A stretch of DNA of 64,000 nt. Origin: JBFHIJ01 sp041596515. Its GTDB lineage: Bacteria; Bacteroidota; Ignavibacteria; Kapaibacteriales; UBA2268. Shown piece after piece: positions 27,933 to 36,657 of the stretch. The position numbers and the translations under genes were made by a program. The stretch lies in NCBI GenBank assembly GCA_041596515.1, contig JBFHIJ010000012.1, positions 21,985 to 85,984 of the forward strand, written 5' to 3'. Numbering within the stretch: the stretch's first letter is position 1; each line of letters opens with the position of its first letter. Below the pieces are notes generated by a model, which had not been told where the DNA came from, made no database searches, and saw only the letters and a list, made by a program, of their open reading frames with translations.

Positions 27933-27970
27933 AAGAGGCTCATAGTTTTTATGGGCTTCTTCTTTTTTTT
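27933..27970 (+). terminator. Terminator after C25 protease gene
   Basis: An 11-bp stem with G-T pairs (AAGAGGCTCAT / ATGGGCTTCTT) is followed by an eight-base T run, about 25 bases downstream of the stop codon. Confidence 0.7.
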
Positions 27971-28114
27971 AAATACTCTTAATCGGTGGCGTTATAGATG
28001 TTTACTCTGTAACCCACTGAAATTATAATGTTAGAACAAAACTTCTATCTCTAAATTAATAGTAACAACTCTGAAAAGCAAACTATTTTCTTTTGAGTTT
28101 AAAGTAAGTAAAAT

Positions 28115-28148
28115 AAAAGGAACTGCTTCAAAACAAACAGTTCCTTTT
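28115..28148 (-). terminator. Terminator of the PLP-enzyme gene
   Basis: A perfect inverted repeat (AAAAGGAACTG / CAGTTCCTTTT) with a 12-base loop lies 26 bases downstream of the minus-strand stop at 28175. A T-rich stretch follows on the minus strand. Confidence 0.75.
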
Positions 28149-28174
28149 CAATAATAATTTATCACAAACAGAAA

Positions 28175-29374
28175 TTATAACATACCAACTTCTTTAAGGC
28201 ATGCTTTGATTCTGTCAACTGTGTCCTGAGGGTTGTTGTCCAAGCCCATAGAGAATCTAACCAAGCCCGGAGTCATACCCATCTCATCTTGCTCTTCTTG
28301 TGGAATTTCAGAAGAAGTTGAGCTTCCCGGAGCAGAGAACAATGTTTTATAGAAACCAAGAGACACTGCAAAGAAACCGATTTTAGCTTCTTGCATTTTA
28401 ATAAGCAAGCTGTTTGCTTTTTCTGCAGTTTTACAGTCGATAGTAATCATTCCGCTATAGCCGTACTCAGGATTAATCATAGATTTGATTAATTCATGCT
28501 GCGGGTGAGAAGGTAGACCAGGGTAGAATACTTTGATACCTGCCTTTTCCAATTCACCTGCTACGTGCATTGCGTTTGCACTGTGTTGTTTCATTCTGAT
28601 ATGTAATGTTCTTAAGTTCTTTAAGATAGAAGTAGAACGCAATGGATCTATAACCGGACCCAAAAGCATAGCAGCACCATCTACAACACTTTTCATGCTT
28701 GAGATAAAGTCATGATCACCACAAACAGCACCTGCTGTAGCATCATTAGTACCATTGATATATTTAGTCATAGAGTAAACTACGATGTGAGCACCTAACT
28801 CTTTAGGACTAACAACCATAGGAGAGAAAGTGTTATCTACAACTAATTTGCAACCATATTTATCTGCAAGTTTACGAAGGTTTGGCAAATCAGCTATTTC
28901 AAGCAAAGGATTGCTAATAGTTTCGCAATAAATAACTTTTGTATTTTCAGTGATAGCTTCTTCAATAGCTTTTAAATCAGTAATATTAACAAAAGTAGTA
29001 TTGATATTATAACCCGGAGCAAAGTTTTTCAAAAATGCATAAGTACCACCATAGATTGTTCTTGAAGAAACAATATGGTCGCCGGCTTTACAGAGTTGCA
29101 TCAGACAAGAAGTGATTGCACCCATGCCACTGCCCATAACTTGAGCGTCTTCAGTGTTTTCGATTTTAGCCAAAGCAGCTGATAAAAACATATTTGTTGG
29201 GTTCAAGTGACGAGAGTAAAGGAAACAACCTTCGACTTCTTCGCTGAAAAGTTGTTGCATTTTTTCAGTCGTCATGAAAGTAAAAGTTGCAGAATCAGTA
29301 ATAGAAGGGTTAACACCACCAAACTCACCAAACACTTGATAATCTTGCAATCTCATAGCAGGATCTTTATGCAT
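28175..29374 (-). CDS. Cys/Met-metabolism PLP-dependent enzyme (methionine gamma-lyase-like)
   Basis: A 399-residue enzyme of the trans-sulfuration family, acting with pyridoxal phosphate on sulfur amino acids. Family landmarks are YSRHLNPTN (53-61), GSGMGAI (81-87) for the phosphate, SRTIYGGTY, the aspartate in KLVVDNTFSP (Asp180) and the PLP-binding Lys204 in YSMTKYINGTND. The C-terminal LVRFSMGLDN is also typical. Methionine gamma-lyase, cystathionine lyase and O-acetylhomoserine sulfhydrylase look alike at this level, so the exact reaction is open. It is a single-gene unit with its own terminator and a perfect Shine-Dalgarno (AAGGAG, 29381-29386 on the minus strand) six bases before the ATG. 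Confidence 0.85.
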   Translation of the reverse strand: MHKDPAMRLQDYQVFGEFGGVNPSITDSATFTFMTTEKMQQLFSEEVEGCFLYSRHLNPTNMFLSAALAKIENTEDAQVMGSGMGAITSCLMQLCKAGDHIVSSRTIYGGTYAFLKNFAPGYNINTTFVNITDLKAIEEAITENTKVIYCETISNPLLEIADLPNLRKLADKYGCKLVVDNTFSPMVVSPKELGAHIVVYSMTKYINGTNDATAGAVCGDHDFISSMKSVVDGAAMLLGPVIDPLRSTSILKNLRTLHIRMKQHSANAMHVAGELEKAGIKVFYPGLPSHPQHELIKSMINPEYGYSGMITIDCKTAEKANSLLIKMQEAKIGFFAVSLGFYKTLFSAPGSSTSSEIPQEEQDEMGMTPGLVRFSMGLDNNPQDTVDRIKACLKEVGML

Positions 29375-29525
29375 AATTTTCTCCTTAAGTACTAAAGCTT
29401 TATAAAATAATATTTCTTTTCAAAAAGTAAGAGCAAAATTGCTAAAAATACTGCTATAAAACAAGAGCTAAGAAAATAATTTTATATAATATTTCGTTTT
29501 TTACAGGGTTTCTTGATATGCCAAA

Positions 29526-30782
29526 TCAGAAACTACACGTCATCAGATATAATCTATTTGCAATCCTACCTAAAGCTTCATATCTGTCAGAAAAGCGATT
29601 ATATCTAGGTGAACTTAAGTAATCCATCATTTTCCCTGCATATTGATTTCCCGAAAATAAATCCCTGACAATCATGGAGCTACTAGTGCTATAAGCCAAA
29701 GTTTCTGAACCCGGTTTATATGCGTAAGTAGCAGATTCTGATAACTGCATAGGGATTGGCACTTTTTTGCCACTGATGCCTACAAAACAGTCAAACGAGC
29801 CACAACCTATGTAAATCACATCTTCTCCGTTAAAAGTAAATTTGGGTTTACCGACTGAAAGCCCAGCATTATAATCTGCTCCATTGAGCACTATAAGCAT
29901 TTCTTGATGTTTTTCTGCATTATAAGTAATCATAGGTTCTGTTGGATGAATATCTAAATTATAGACTTGGTCATAATCTTGCCCGTAGATAAGATCTATG
30001 TATCTGTCAGAAATTATAATTCCCGTAGACTTACCGGATGACTTTCCGGCTAAGAAACCTGCCACGTCGCCTTTGAGATTCAATTTAACTTCGCTAATCG
30101 AGTTAAAAGTCTCAGATATTTCTTCTTCCCCTCTGTAAACAGACCAATCATATCCATTTTTAGCTGCGTATAAAATTTGACCATTCATCCAGAAACCAAA
30201 AGGTTTTATTTCATCGTAGCTATCTACTTCGTTCCCATTTACAAATAATTTCTGCTGACCACCAAGAATTCTTACATAAGCAAGTCTGTAACCCATCCTG
30301 CCCACATATAATTTTCCTATCCTATCACTCATTTCAAACTTCATATTTCCGCAATAAATTACTTCATTTGAATTTTCAAAATAACTATAAGCCATAACTT
30401 GAGAGTCAGGGCTAAAAACAATTTCTCCGGCACCAGTGGCATCAATATCAAAAATACTATCGTTTGTGATGAGCTTCCAGTCACCACCAAAAGTTGCAAA
30501 ATGAGCCCATTTTTTTCCATCCGGTGAAAAAACAGGATGTGTAAATTGCTCGTAAATATCAGACTCTTCGCCATCTATTACCATCCTGTATCGTTCAGGA
30601 AACGGGGCAGTTACTGCCCACCAATGATAGGTGGTGTCCATACCAAATTCTACTAAATCTTCTGCTCCGTTAAGGAGCAGATAATCTTTACAGTTATCAG
30701 AATATAGTGTGTAACAAAACGATAGTATAACTGTTAGTAGTAGTATGATTTTGCTATTGAGATACGATAATATTGTGGTCAT
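29526..30782 (-). CDS. Secreted beta-propeller-like (PD40/WD40-type) protein, function unknown
   Basis: A 418-residue protein with an N-terminal signal or anchor helix (about 9-28). The rest is built from short beta-rich blocks resembling PD40/TolB-type propeller blades, such as HPVFSPDGKKWAHFATFGG, IVFSPDSQVMAYSYF and YAYKPGSETLAYSTSS. No enzyme motif was seen. Paired cysteines occur (CGSFDC), which fits an exported protein. It stands alone between divergent and same-strand neighbours with no clear operon partner. Similar proteins are common in Bacteroidota and Ignavibacteria but are mostly uncharacterised. Confidence 0.65.
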   Translation of the reverse strand: MTTILSYLNSKIILLLTVILSFCYTLYSDNCKDYLLLNGAEDLVEFGMDTTYHWWAVTAPFPERYRMVIDGEESDIYEQFTHPVFSPDGKKWAHFATFGGDWKLITNDSIFDIDATGAGEIVFSPDSQVMAYSYFENSNEVIYCGNMKFEMSDRIGKLYVGRMGYRLAYVRILGGQQKLFVNGNEVDSYDEIKPFGFWMNGQILYAAKNGYDWSVYRGEEEISETFNSISEVKLNLKGDVAGFLAGKSSGKSTGIIISDRYIDLIYGQDYDQVYNLDIHPTEPMITYNAEKHQEMLIVLNGADYNAGLSVGKPKFTFNGEDVIYIGCGSFDCFVGISGKKVPIPMQLSESATYAYKPGSETLAYSTSSSMIVRDLFSGNQYAGKMMDYLSSPRYNRFSDRYEALGRIANRLYLMTCSF

Positions 30783-30935
30783 ATCAAAAAAGTATTTGTT
30801 TATATGATAATAATTTCTAATTTAGAGATAGGTAATTAGAATTCAAAACTCTAATCTTTCTAAGATATACAAAAAGGAGCATCTATGCAAATTGCTACAG
30901 ATTAGATCTGTAAACTATTTAACTTGGGGCAAATT

Positions 30936-33900
30936 ATGAAAATTCTAAAATCAAGTTTTTGCATGATGCTGTATTGTGCAATGTGTGTTATTATTTTTAA
31001 CACATCTGCTTTTGCTCAGTCTTTTGAACTTCTAAATGTAGATACCAAAAACTTCCCGGAAGTTGAAGCATACTATCTTGCAAAAGATGCGAGCGGTAAT
31101 GTTAATACGTCTTTTACAATGAAAGATTTTGACGTTACGCTAAACGGCAAAAAACTTTCTGCTTCTGCACCTGATAATCTACAGCAAGATTGTGACGTCG
31201 AAGACTTTGCTACGCCTTTTGCTTGTGCTTTATTGCTTGACTGTTCTACTTCTATGTTAGATGAAGTTGAATATAAAGTGGCACGATTTCAATGGCTTAA
31301 AAATGGTGTAAAACAATTTATAGACTCGATACGCATGAATGAGCGCTCGAGAATGAAAATCCTTCCTTTCTCTACGGATGAAAGAACTTCATCTACTTGG
31401 TCAAATGATAAAGACTATTTGCAGACATGGTTAGAGGATAACTTAAGTGATCCAAATGGAGCAACTGATTTTAATGATGCTATGCTTCAATCACATGATG
31501 CAAGCAAAATCGGTGCAATAAACTATTTAAAACAAGTTAGTCCTGATTTGCCAAAATTTATCATCATGATTACAGATGGTGAATATGAAGGTCCGGGCGT
31601 ATTTAAACATCAGGAAGTTATAGACTCATGTCTTGCTAACGGAATTACTTTTTTCTCTATTTCAGTACAGAGTAATGTTGATGCAGGTTTGACATATCTT
31701 GCATATGACACTCAAGGTAAAACATATACGGCTCATGATGAAGATGATATATTTTACTATTTATATAAAATTCTGCAGAAGATAGAAATAAAAAATGTTT
31801 GCCGCTTTACTTACCAAAGCCCTTATATTTGCGAAACTTCTCCTAAAGAGCAAACTCTTGAAGCAACTTGCAAACCTTATGGTATCTCGGATACATACAA
31901 ATACACTTTAGAAGACAATGCAATTGCAACTGCGGAAGTGTCTGATAATAAGCTTTTTATAGGTTCTGCTACTCAGGGACAAAAGACTAGCAAATTCCAA
32001 ATAAGTGCTAATAATACAAACTTTAGCGTTACTGACTATGCGATATCAGGTGATCCCGGGAAAACAAAATTTTCTGTTTCGCCAGCGCCTCCATTTTCTG
32101 TAAGCTCTTCTACTCCGACAGAGATTACTGTAACATATTTGCAAGATCCTGCGGATTCGCCAGCTAAGTATACTTTAACATTTACAAGCACTCCTTGTGA
32201 GATTCCGGCTGTAGATATTATTGCTCCTTGCTATGGCGAGTCAATGGTTACTCTTAATTTCGGTGATGTGCCTGTGGGCGTTTCAACACCAAAAACTGAA
32301 AACTGTATTTTTGAAAATATTACTCCTGAGCCGATTTCCGGTGATGTTATACTAGAGGGAATAAATGCCTCTGACTTTACAATTACAAGTGGAGCAGGCA
32401 TATTTACTATTAACCCTGGTGAATGCTTGAGCGTTAGCCTTGAAATTAATCCCGCTACTGTTGGTAACAAAACTGCTACACTAAACTATCAGATAAGCAA
32501 CGCAGATTACTGCGGAGAGTCAACTACTGCAATCACAGCAAATGCTCAAGCTACTGATTTTCCTTTAGATGGCTACAATTTTGGTCTTGATAGAGTAGAA
32601 AACCCAATCCAAAAAACGTTTACAATTACAAATAAAAGACCTAGCGAAGCAAATATTACAAGTATGAAGTTAGAAAACAATACTGATGTATTTACTTTGA
32701 TTACTCCTTTTACCGGTAAAATTGCTGCAGGTAATTCTGAAGATATCGTTATAGAATTTAATCCTAAAGCAGAAGGTAATATAGAATGTGACTTAGTATT
32801 GGAAATAGAAGCCTTAGACAATCCTGTAAGTACAAAAGTAACAGGTATTGGAGGTTTGCCAACAATTAATGCAAATGGTGCTTCTTTCGCTTCTATGAAA
32901 ACAGATCTAACTTCTGCACCAAAAGACATAACAATATCAAATACTTCTGCGTATATGGATATGCACATAGAAGAAATTAGATTTGCAGAAGCTACTAATG
33001 ATTTTGAATTTGAAGCGGGAACAAAGCTTACTGATTTGACTGTTAAAATGGGCGAGTCCATTACTATTCCTGTAGTCTTTACGCCTACAAAAGGCGGTAT
33101 GCTATCGGTGGATGTAGAAATTATAAATGATGCAGTGAAAGGCAAAGAGGTAGTGACATATAAAACAACTATAGTCAAAGTAACAGGCGAAGGCTTGGCT
33201 CTGGAAGTAAATCCTACTAGTCTTGATTTTGGAGATATACTTTCTTGTGATATAAAATCTATGGAAGTTACTATTCCGAATACATCTTCTGAAGAAATGA
33301 CAGTTACTGCTTCTATTAGTGGAGCAAATACAGCAGAATTTGATATAGATAAATCTAATTTTACAATTCCTGCTAATTCTTCAGATAAACTAATAGTTGA
33401 TTTTATCCCTTCTGATAATACTTCTTTTGCGGCTAATCTTGAAATAGTGACTAATAGTGGTTCTGTAGCAGTTCCTCTGACAGGTATGGCACACAGTACA
33501 GCTGTTGCAAGCAGTTTTAAAATTGGTACAAAAGATTTAGAACTTGTACAAGTTCCTATCATTTCAGGTCTTAATTCTTTAGCATTTGATATACAAACTT
33601 CATTACCGTCAGAGATGGAAACAATGCCAACTCAAGTAGTATATACTCTTAATTTGGATTATTACTACGCTTTGAGATATATGAAAAATTCATTTGTGCC
33701 AGCAAATGGATGGACTTTAGTGAATGTAAATGCAGATAATGAAAATATGGGAGTGTTAGAATTTACATTAAATCCTACGGCAGGTGCTTCTAAAAATGCA
33801 AGCCATAGCATAGCATTCGAAGGGTATGTCTCAGATACAGACTCTTTGAATATTGATTTAACAGTCGAATATTCAAATATGCCTTGCTTAATTTCTGAAG

Positions 33901-34229
33901 GTGATCATTTACCTGTCAAATTGATAAGTTGTTTTACCGAAGGAAACCTTATAGATGTAAGTGAATTCCAAATGGGTAAAATCAAAGTAAATGGCAACCC
34001 TGCTTCTACGTCTTCTACTATAGACTATAGCGTTGCTTACGAAACTTATGTAGAAATTTATATATTTGACTCAATGGGAAAAAAAGTTGCTACTCTTAAA
34101 GATGGAGTAACCAAAGAAGGTGACTATACAGACAAAGTGCCTTATGAGCTCTTAGAATCAGGTATTTACAATGTTACGATGAGAGCCGGAATATATCAAA
34201 CATCAACAAGACTGGCTATTATCAAATAA
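30936..34229 (+). CDS. VWA-domain and Ig-repeat surface protein with T9SS sorting domain
   Basis: A 1097-residue secreted protein. The signal peptide ends near SAFAQ (about residue 28). A von Willebrand A domain (about 95-290) has the MIDAS motif DCSTS at 102-106, which binds a metal ion in adhesive VWA domains. Several choice-of-anchor-D/ASH-type beta domains follow (about 420-870), each with a LNFGDVPVG- or LDFGDILSC-type opening and a TVTNTSSE-like strand. The last 75 residues (from KVNGNPASTSSTIDYS to TRLAIIK) form a T9SS type A sorting domain. It is probably a surface or secreted adhesin. I chose the ATG at 30936; a frame from a TTG at 30924 adds only four residues. Confidence 0.88.
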   Translation: MKILKSSFCMMLYCAMCVIIFNTSAFAQSFELLNVDTKNFPEVEAYYLAKDASGNVNTSFTMKDFDVTLNGKKLSASAPDNLQQDCDVEDFATPFACALLLDCSTSMLDEVEYKVARFQWLKNGVKQFIDSIRMNERSRMKILPFSTDERTSSTWSNDKDYLQTWLEDNLSDPNGATDFNDAMLQSHDASKIGAINYLKQVSPDLPKFIIMITDGEYEGPGVFKHQEVIDSCLANGITFFSISVQSNVDAGLTYLAYDTQGKTYTAHDEDDIFYYLYKILQKIEIKNVCRFTYQSPYICETSPKEQTLEATCKPYGISDTYKYTLEDNAIATAEVSDNKLFIGSATQGQKTSKFQISANNTNFSVTDYAISGDPGKTKFSVSPAPPFSVSSSTPTEITVTYLQDPADSPAKYTLTFTSTPCEIPAVDIIAPCYGESMVTLNFGDVPVGVSTPKTENCIFENITPEPISGDVILEGINASDFTITSGAGIFTINPGECLSVSLEINPATVGNKTATLNYQISNADYCGESTTAITANAQATDFPLDGYNFGLDRVENPIQKTFTITNKRPSEANITSMKLENNTDVFTLITPFTGKIAAGNSEDIVIEFNPKAEGNIECDLVLEIEALDNPVSTKVTGIGGLPTINANGASFASMKTDLTSAPKDITISNTSAYMDMHIEEIRFAEATNDFEFEAGTKLTDLTVKMGESITIPVVFTPTKGGMLSVDVEIINDAVKGKEVVTYKTTIVKVTGEGLALEVNPTSLDFGDILSCDIKSMEVTIPNTSSEEMTVTASISGANTAEFDIDKSNFTIPANSSDKLIVDFIPSDNTSFAANLEIVTNSGSVAVPLTGMAHSTAVASSFKIGTKDLELVQVPIISGLNSLAFDIQTSLPSEMETMPTQVVYTLNLDYYYALRYMKNSFVPANGWTLVNVNADNENMGVLEFTLNPTAGASKNASHSIAFEGYVSDTDSLNIDLTVEYSNMPCLISEGDHLPVKLISCFTEGNLIDVSEFQMGKIKVNGNPASTSSTIDYSVAYETYVEIYIFDSMGKKVATLKDGVTKEGDYTDKVPYELLESGIYNVTMRAGIYQTSTRLAIIK

Positions 34230-34249
34230 AATTGATAAAAAAGGTTTAT

Positions 34250-34281
34250 AAGGGAGCTTTGAAATAAGTTCCCTTTTTTTT
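34250..34281 (+). terminator. Terminator after VWA protein gene
   Basis: An AAGGGA / TTCCCTT stem with a loop of about 12 bases is followed by a run of T (34274-34280), 20 bases downstream of the stop. Confidence 0.75.
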
Positions 34282-34367
34282 ATCTTTACTTTAAACTTCT
34301 TGTGAGTTTCAACAATTCCTTATTTTAGTCTTAACTAATTTCCTAAATATACTTTGGAGTAAATACC

Positions 34368-35435
34368 ATGATCCAACAAATTCGCGAGTATCTTGGAGCG
34401 GATGCAGAAAACCTATTAGGTTTTGACAATCCAAAAATCAAAAAAGAGCAGCTCCACTTGCCTTCACCTACTTTTGTTGATGATATTATGATCAATTCTG
34501 ATAGAAACAACAGAGTGTTGGGCAACTTAGAATGGATCTTTAACCATGGTAGATTAGCCGGCACCGGCTATATGTCAATATTACCTGTTGACCAAGGAAT
34601 AGAGCATTCCGCAGGTGCAAGCTTTGCTAAAAATCCTGCTTATTTTGATCCTGAAAACATTATCAAATTAGCTATAGAAGGCGGATGTAACGCAGTTGTA
34701 TCTACTTATGGTGTGCTTGGTATAATGTCAAGAAAATATGCCCATAAAATTCCTTTTATTGTGAAAGTAAACCATAACGAGCTACTTACTTATCCAAATA
34801 CATTTGATCAAATTATGTTTGGAAGAGTTGAACAAGCTTATGATATGGGAGCTGCTGCAATTGGTGCTACTATTTACTTCGGCTCAGAAAACTCGGATCG
34901 ACAAATCATAGAAGTGTCTGAAGCTTTTCAAATGGCTCACGAATTAGGCATGGGGACTGTACTTTGGTGCTATTTAAGAAATAACTCGTTCAAAAAAGAT
35001 GGTACTGATTATCATGTTTCTACTGATCTTACAGGTCAGGCGAACCATCTAGGTGTTACTATCCAAGCTGATATTATCAAGCAAAAAATGCCGGAGTGCA
35101 ATGGTGGCTTTAAAGCAATGAACATGGGTAACTCAAGCTATGGTAAAATTGACGAAAAAGTTTACACTGAACTTACTTCTGATCATCCAATTGATTTGAC
35201 TAGATATCAAGTGGCAAACTGCTACATGGGCAGAGCCGGTTTGATTAACAGTGGTGGTGCTTCCGGAAGCAATGATTTTGAGCAAGCAATCAGCACTGCA
35301 GTCATTAATAAACGCGCAGGTGGCATGGGACTTATCTCAGGTAGGAAAGCATTCCAACGACCAATGGATGATGGTGTTAAACTTCTTAATACTATCCAAG
35401 ATGTTTACCTTTGCGATGATGTAACAATCGCATAG
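34368..35435 (+). CDS. fbaB: Class I fructose-bisphosphate aldolase (FbaB/DhnA type)
   Basis: A 355-residue cytoplasmic enzyme that reversibly splits fructose 1,6-bisphosphate into dihydroxyacetone phosphate and glyceraldehyde 3-phosphate in glycolysis and gluconeogenesis. It is the archaeal-type class I aldolase family, using a Schiff-base lysine and no metal. Recognisable segments are YMSILPVDQGIEHSAGASFA, KIPFIVKVNHNELL, MGAAAIGATIYFGS and the C-terminal phosphate-binding NSGGASGSNDFEQA. Length and motif order match E. coli FbaB. It stands between two strong terminators, so it is probably monocistronic. Confidence 0.93.
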   Translation: MIQQIREYLGADAENLLGFDNPKIKKEQLHLPSPTFVDDIMINSDRNNRVLGNLEWIFNHGRLAGTGYMSILPVDQGIEHSAGASFAKNPAYFDPENIIKLAIEGGCNAVVSTYGVLGIMSRKYAHKIPFIVKVNHNELLTYPNTFDQIMFGRVEQAYDMGAAAIGATIYFGSENSDRQIIEVSEAFQMAHELGMGTVLWCYLRNNSFKKDGTDYHVSTDLTGQANHLGVTIQADIIKQKMPECNGGFKAMNMGNSSYGKIDEKVYTELTSDHPIDLTRYQVANCYMGRAGLINSGGASGSNDFEQAISTAVINKRAGGMGLISGRKAFQRPMDDGVKLLNTIQDVYLCDDVTIA

Positions 35436-35460
35436 TAAAAAATATTAAAAATGCAATATT

Positions 35461-35496
35461 AAACCTTTCTGTTATTAAAGCAGAAAGGTTTTTTTT
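35461..35496 (+). terminator. Strong Rho-independent terminator after fbaB
   Basis: A perfect 11-bp stem (AAACCTTTCTG / CAGAAAGGTTT) with a 9-base loop is followed directly by eight T residues, 25 bases downstream of the stop. Confidence 0.92.
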
Positions 35497-35584
35497 ACTG
35501 GTATTACAGAATATATGCTATCCAACTGAGCTTGTTATGACATTTTTTTGTAAGTTTGCTTACTATGCTAAATGTACATAAAAT

Positions 35585-36631
35585 ATGCAAATACTAATGA
35601 ATCAGAAAATCAAAAAAACTATACAGTATATTATATCTATTGCTATTATGATAGCTGCATTTTATTGGGCAGTTAACGGAATAGATATTGAAGACGTTTA
35701 TAATAAACTCCAAAGTGCTAATTATATTTGGGCAATTGCTCCAATACCTATAGTTATACTGTCGCACTGGCTTAGAGCGATGCGATGGAAAACTATGCTA
35801 AAGCCAATCTTTGAACCAAAATCTACATTCAATCTTTTCTCTGCGGTTATGATAGGTTATGCTTTAAATAACTTAATTGCAAGATCCGGTGAGTTCCTTA
35901 GGCCTTATGTAGTAGCAAAACGTGAAAAAGTTTCTTATACCTCGCTATTTGCTACTATCATAATGGAAAGAATAATCGACGTATTTACATTGTTAGGTCT
36001 CTTTGCTGTTTTATTTTTTGTATTTTCAGACAGAATTATAAAAATATTACCTGCAGAATTAGATCAAAAGAATATTGCTGTTATTGCGGGACTTGTCCTC
36101 ATAGCTTTAATCTCAAGCTTTTATAAACCATTTGTTGATAAAATGCTTGAATGGATTATAAAACCATTCTCGGAGCGGATCTACATTAAAATATCTGATT
36201 TATTCGCGAAATTCAGAACAGGATTTGCAATTATTAAAAGACCATCACAGTATCTTAGATTGATAATAGAGACTTCTCTTATTTGGTTTTGCTATGCACT
36301 GCCTATGTACATCATGTTTTACTGTTTTGATTTTGTCAATGTTTACGGATTAGGTTTGGAAGATGCTCTAATTCTCTTAATTGGCTCCGGTATTGCGATT
36401 TCTCTTGCTCCGACACCCGGTGGGTTCGGTGTTTATCATGGCATCATAGCAGGCACTTTAGAGGCCTTATACGGCGTTCCCAGAGATGTTGGTTTGGCTT
36501 ATGCCACAATCAATCATGGTATCAACTTTATTCTACAATTATTAGTAGGTTTAATATTCCTATATCGCGAAAAAATTACCAAACTTCCTGACAAAGAAGT
36601 AATGGATAGTGAAATAGGAACTGCCAAATAG
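35585..36631 (+). CDS. LPG-synthase TM / UPF0104 family membrane protein
   Basis: A 348-residue polytopic membrane protein with about eight helices, in the lysylphosphatidylglycerol synthase transmembrane (AglD/YbhN) family. Family marks are SHWLRAMRWKTML, YALNNLIARSGEFLRPYVVAKRE, the IMERIIDVFTLLGLF helix and the C-terminal PTPGGFGVYHG. Members include flippase domains of lipid aminoacyl transferases and proteins implicated in glycolipid or polyprenol-linked processes. This one has no catalytic soluble domain. Starts at 35585 or 35597 are both possible. The neighbours give no substrate. Confidence 0.85.
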   Translation: MQILMNQKIKKTIQYIISIAIMIAAFYWAVNGIDIEDVYNKLQSANYIWAIAPIPIVILSHWLRAMRWKTMLKPIFEPKSTFNLFSAVMIGYALNNLIARSGEFLRPYVVAKREKVSYTSLFATIIMERIIDVFTLLGLFAVLFFVFSDRIIKILPAELDQKNIAVIAGLVLIALISSFYKPFVDKMLEWIIKPFSERIYIKISDLFAKFRTGFAIIKRPSQYLRLIIETSLIWFCYALPMYIMFYCFDFVNVYGLGLEDALILLIGSGIAISLAPTPGGFGVYHGIIAGTLEALYGVPRDVGLAYATINHGINFILQLLVGLIFLYREKITKLPDKEVMDSEIGTAK

Positions 36632-36657
36632 AGCCAAAAATATAATAAAATATCAAA

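Noticed and set aside
32573..33562. A 329-codon open frame antisense to the VWA/T9SS gene
   Set aside because: It is Ser/Val/Ile-rich with no recognisable motif and no signal of its own, and it lies wholly in a well-supported gene; it is a codon-bias shadow.
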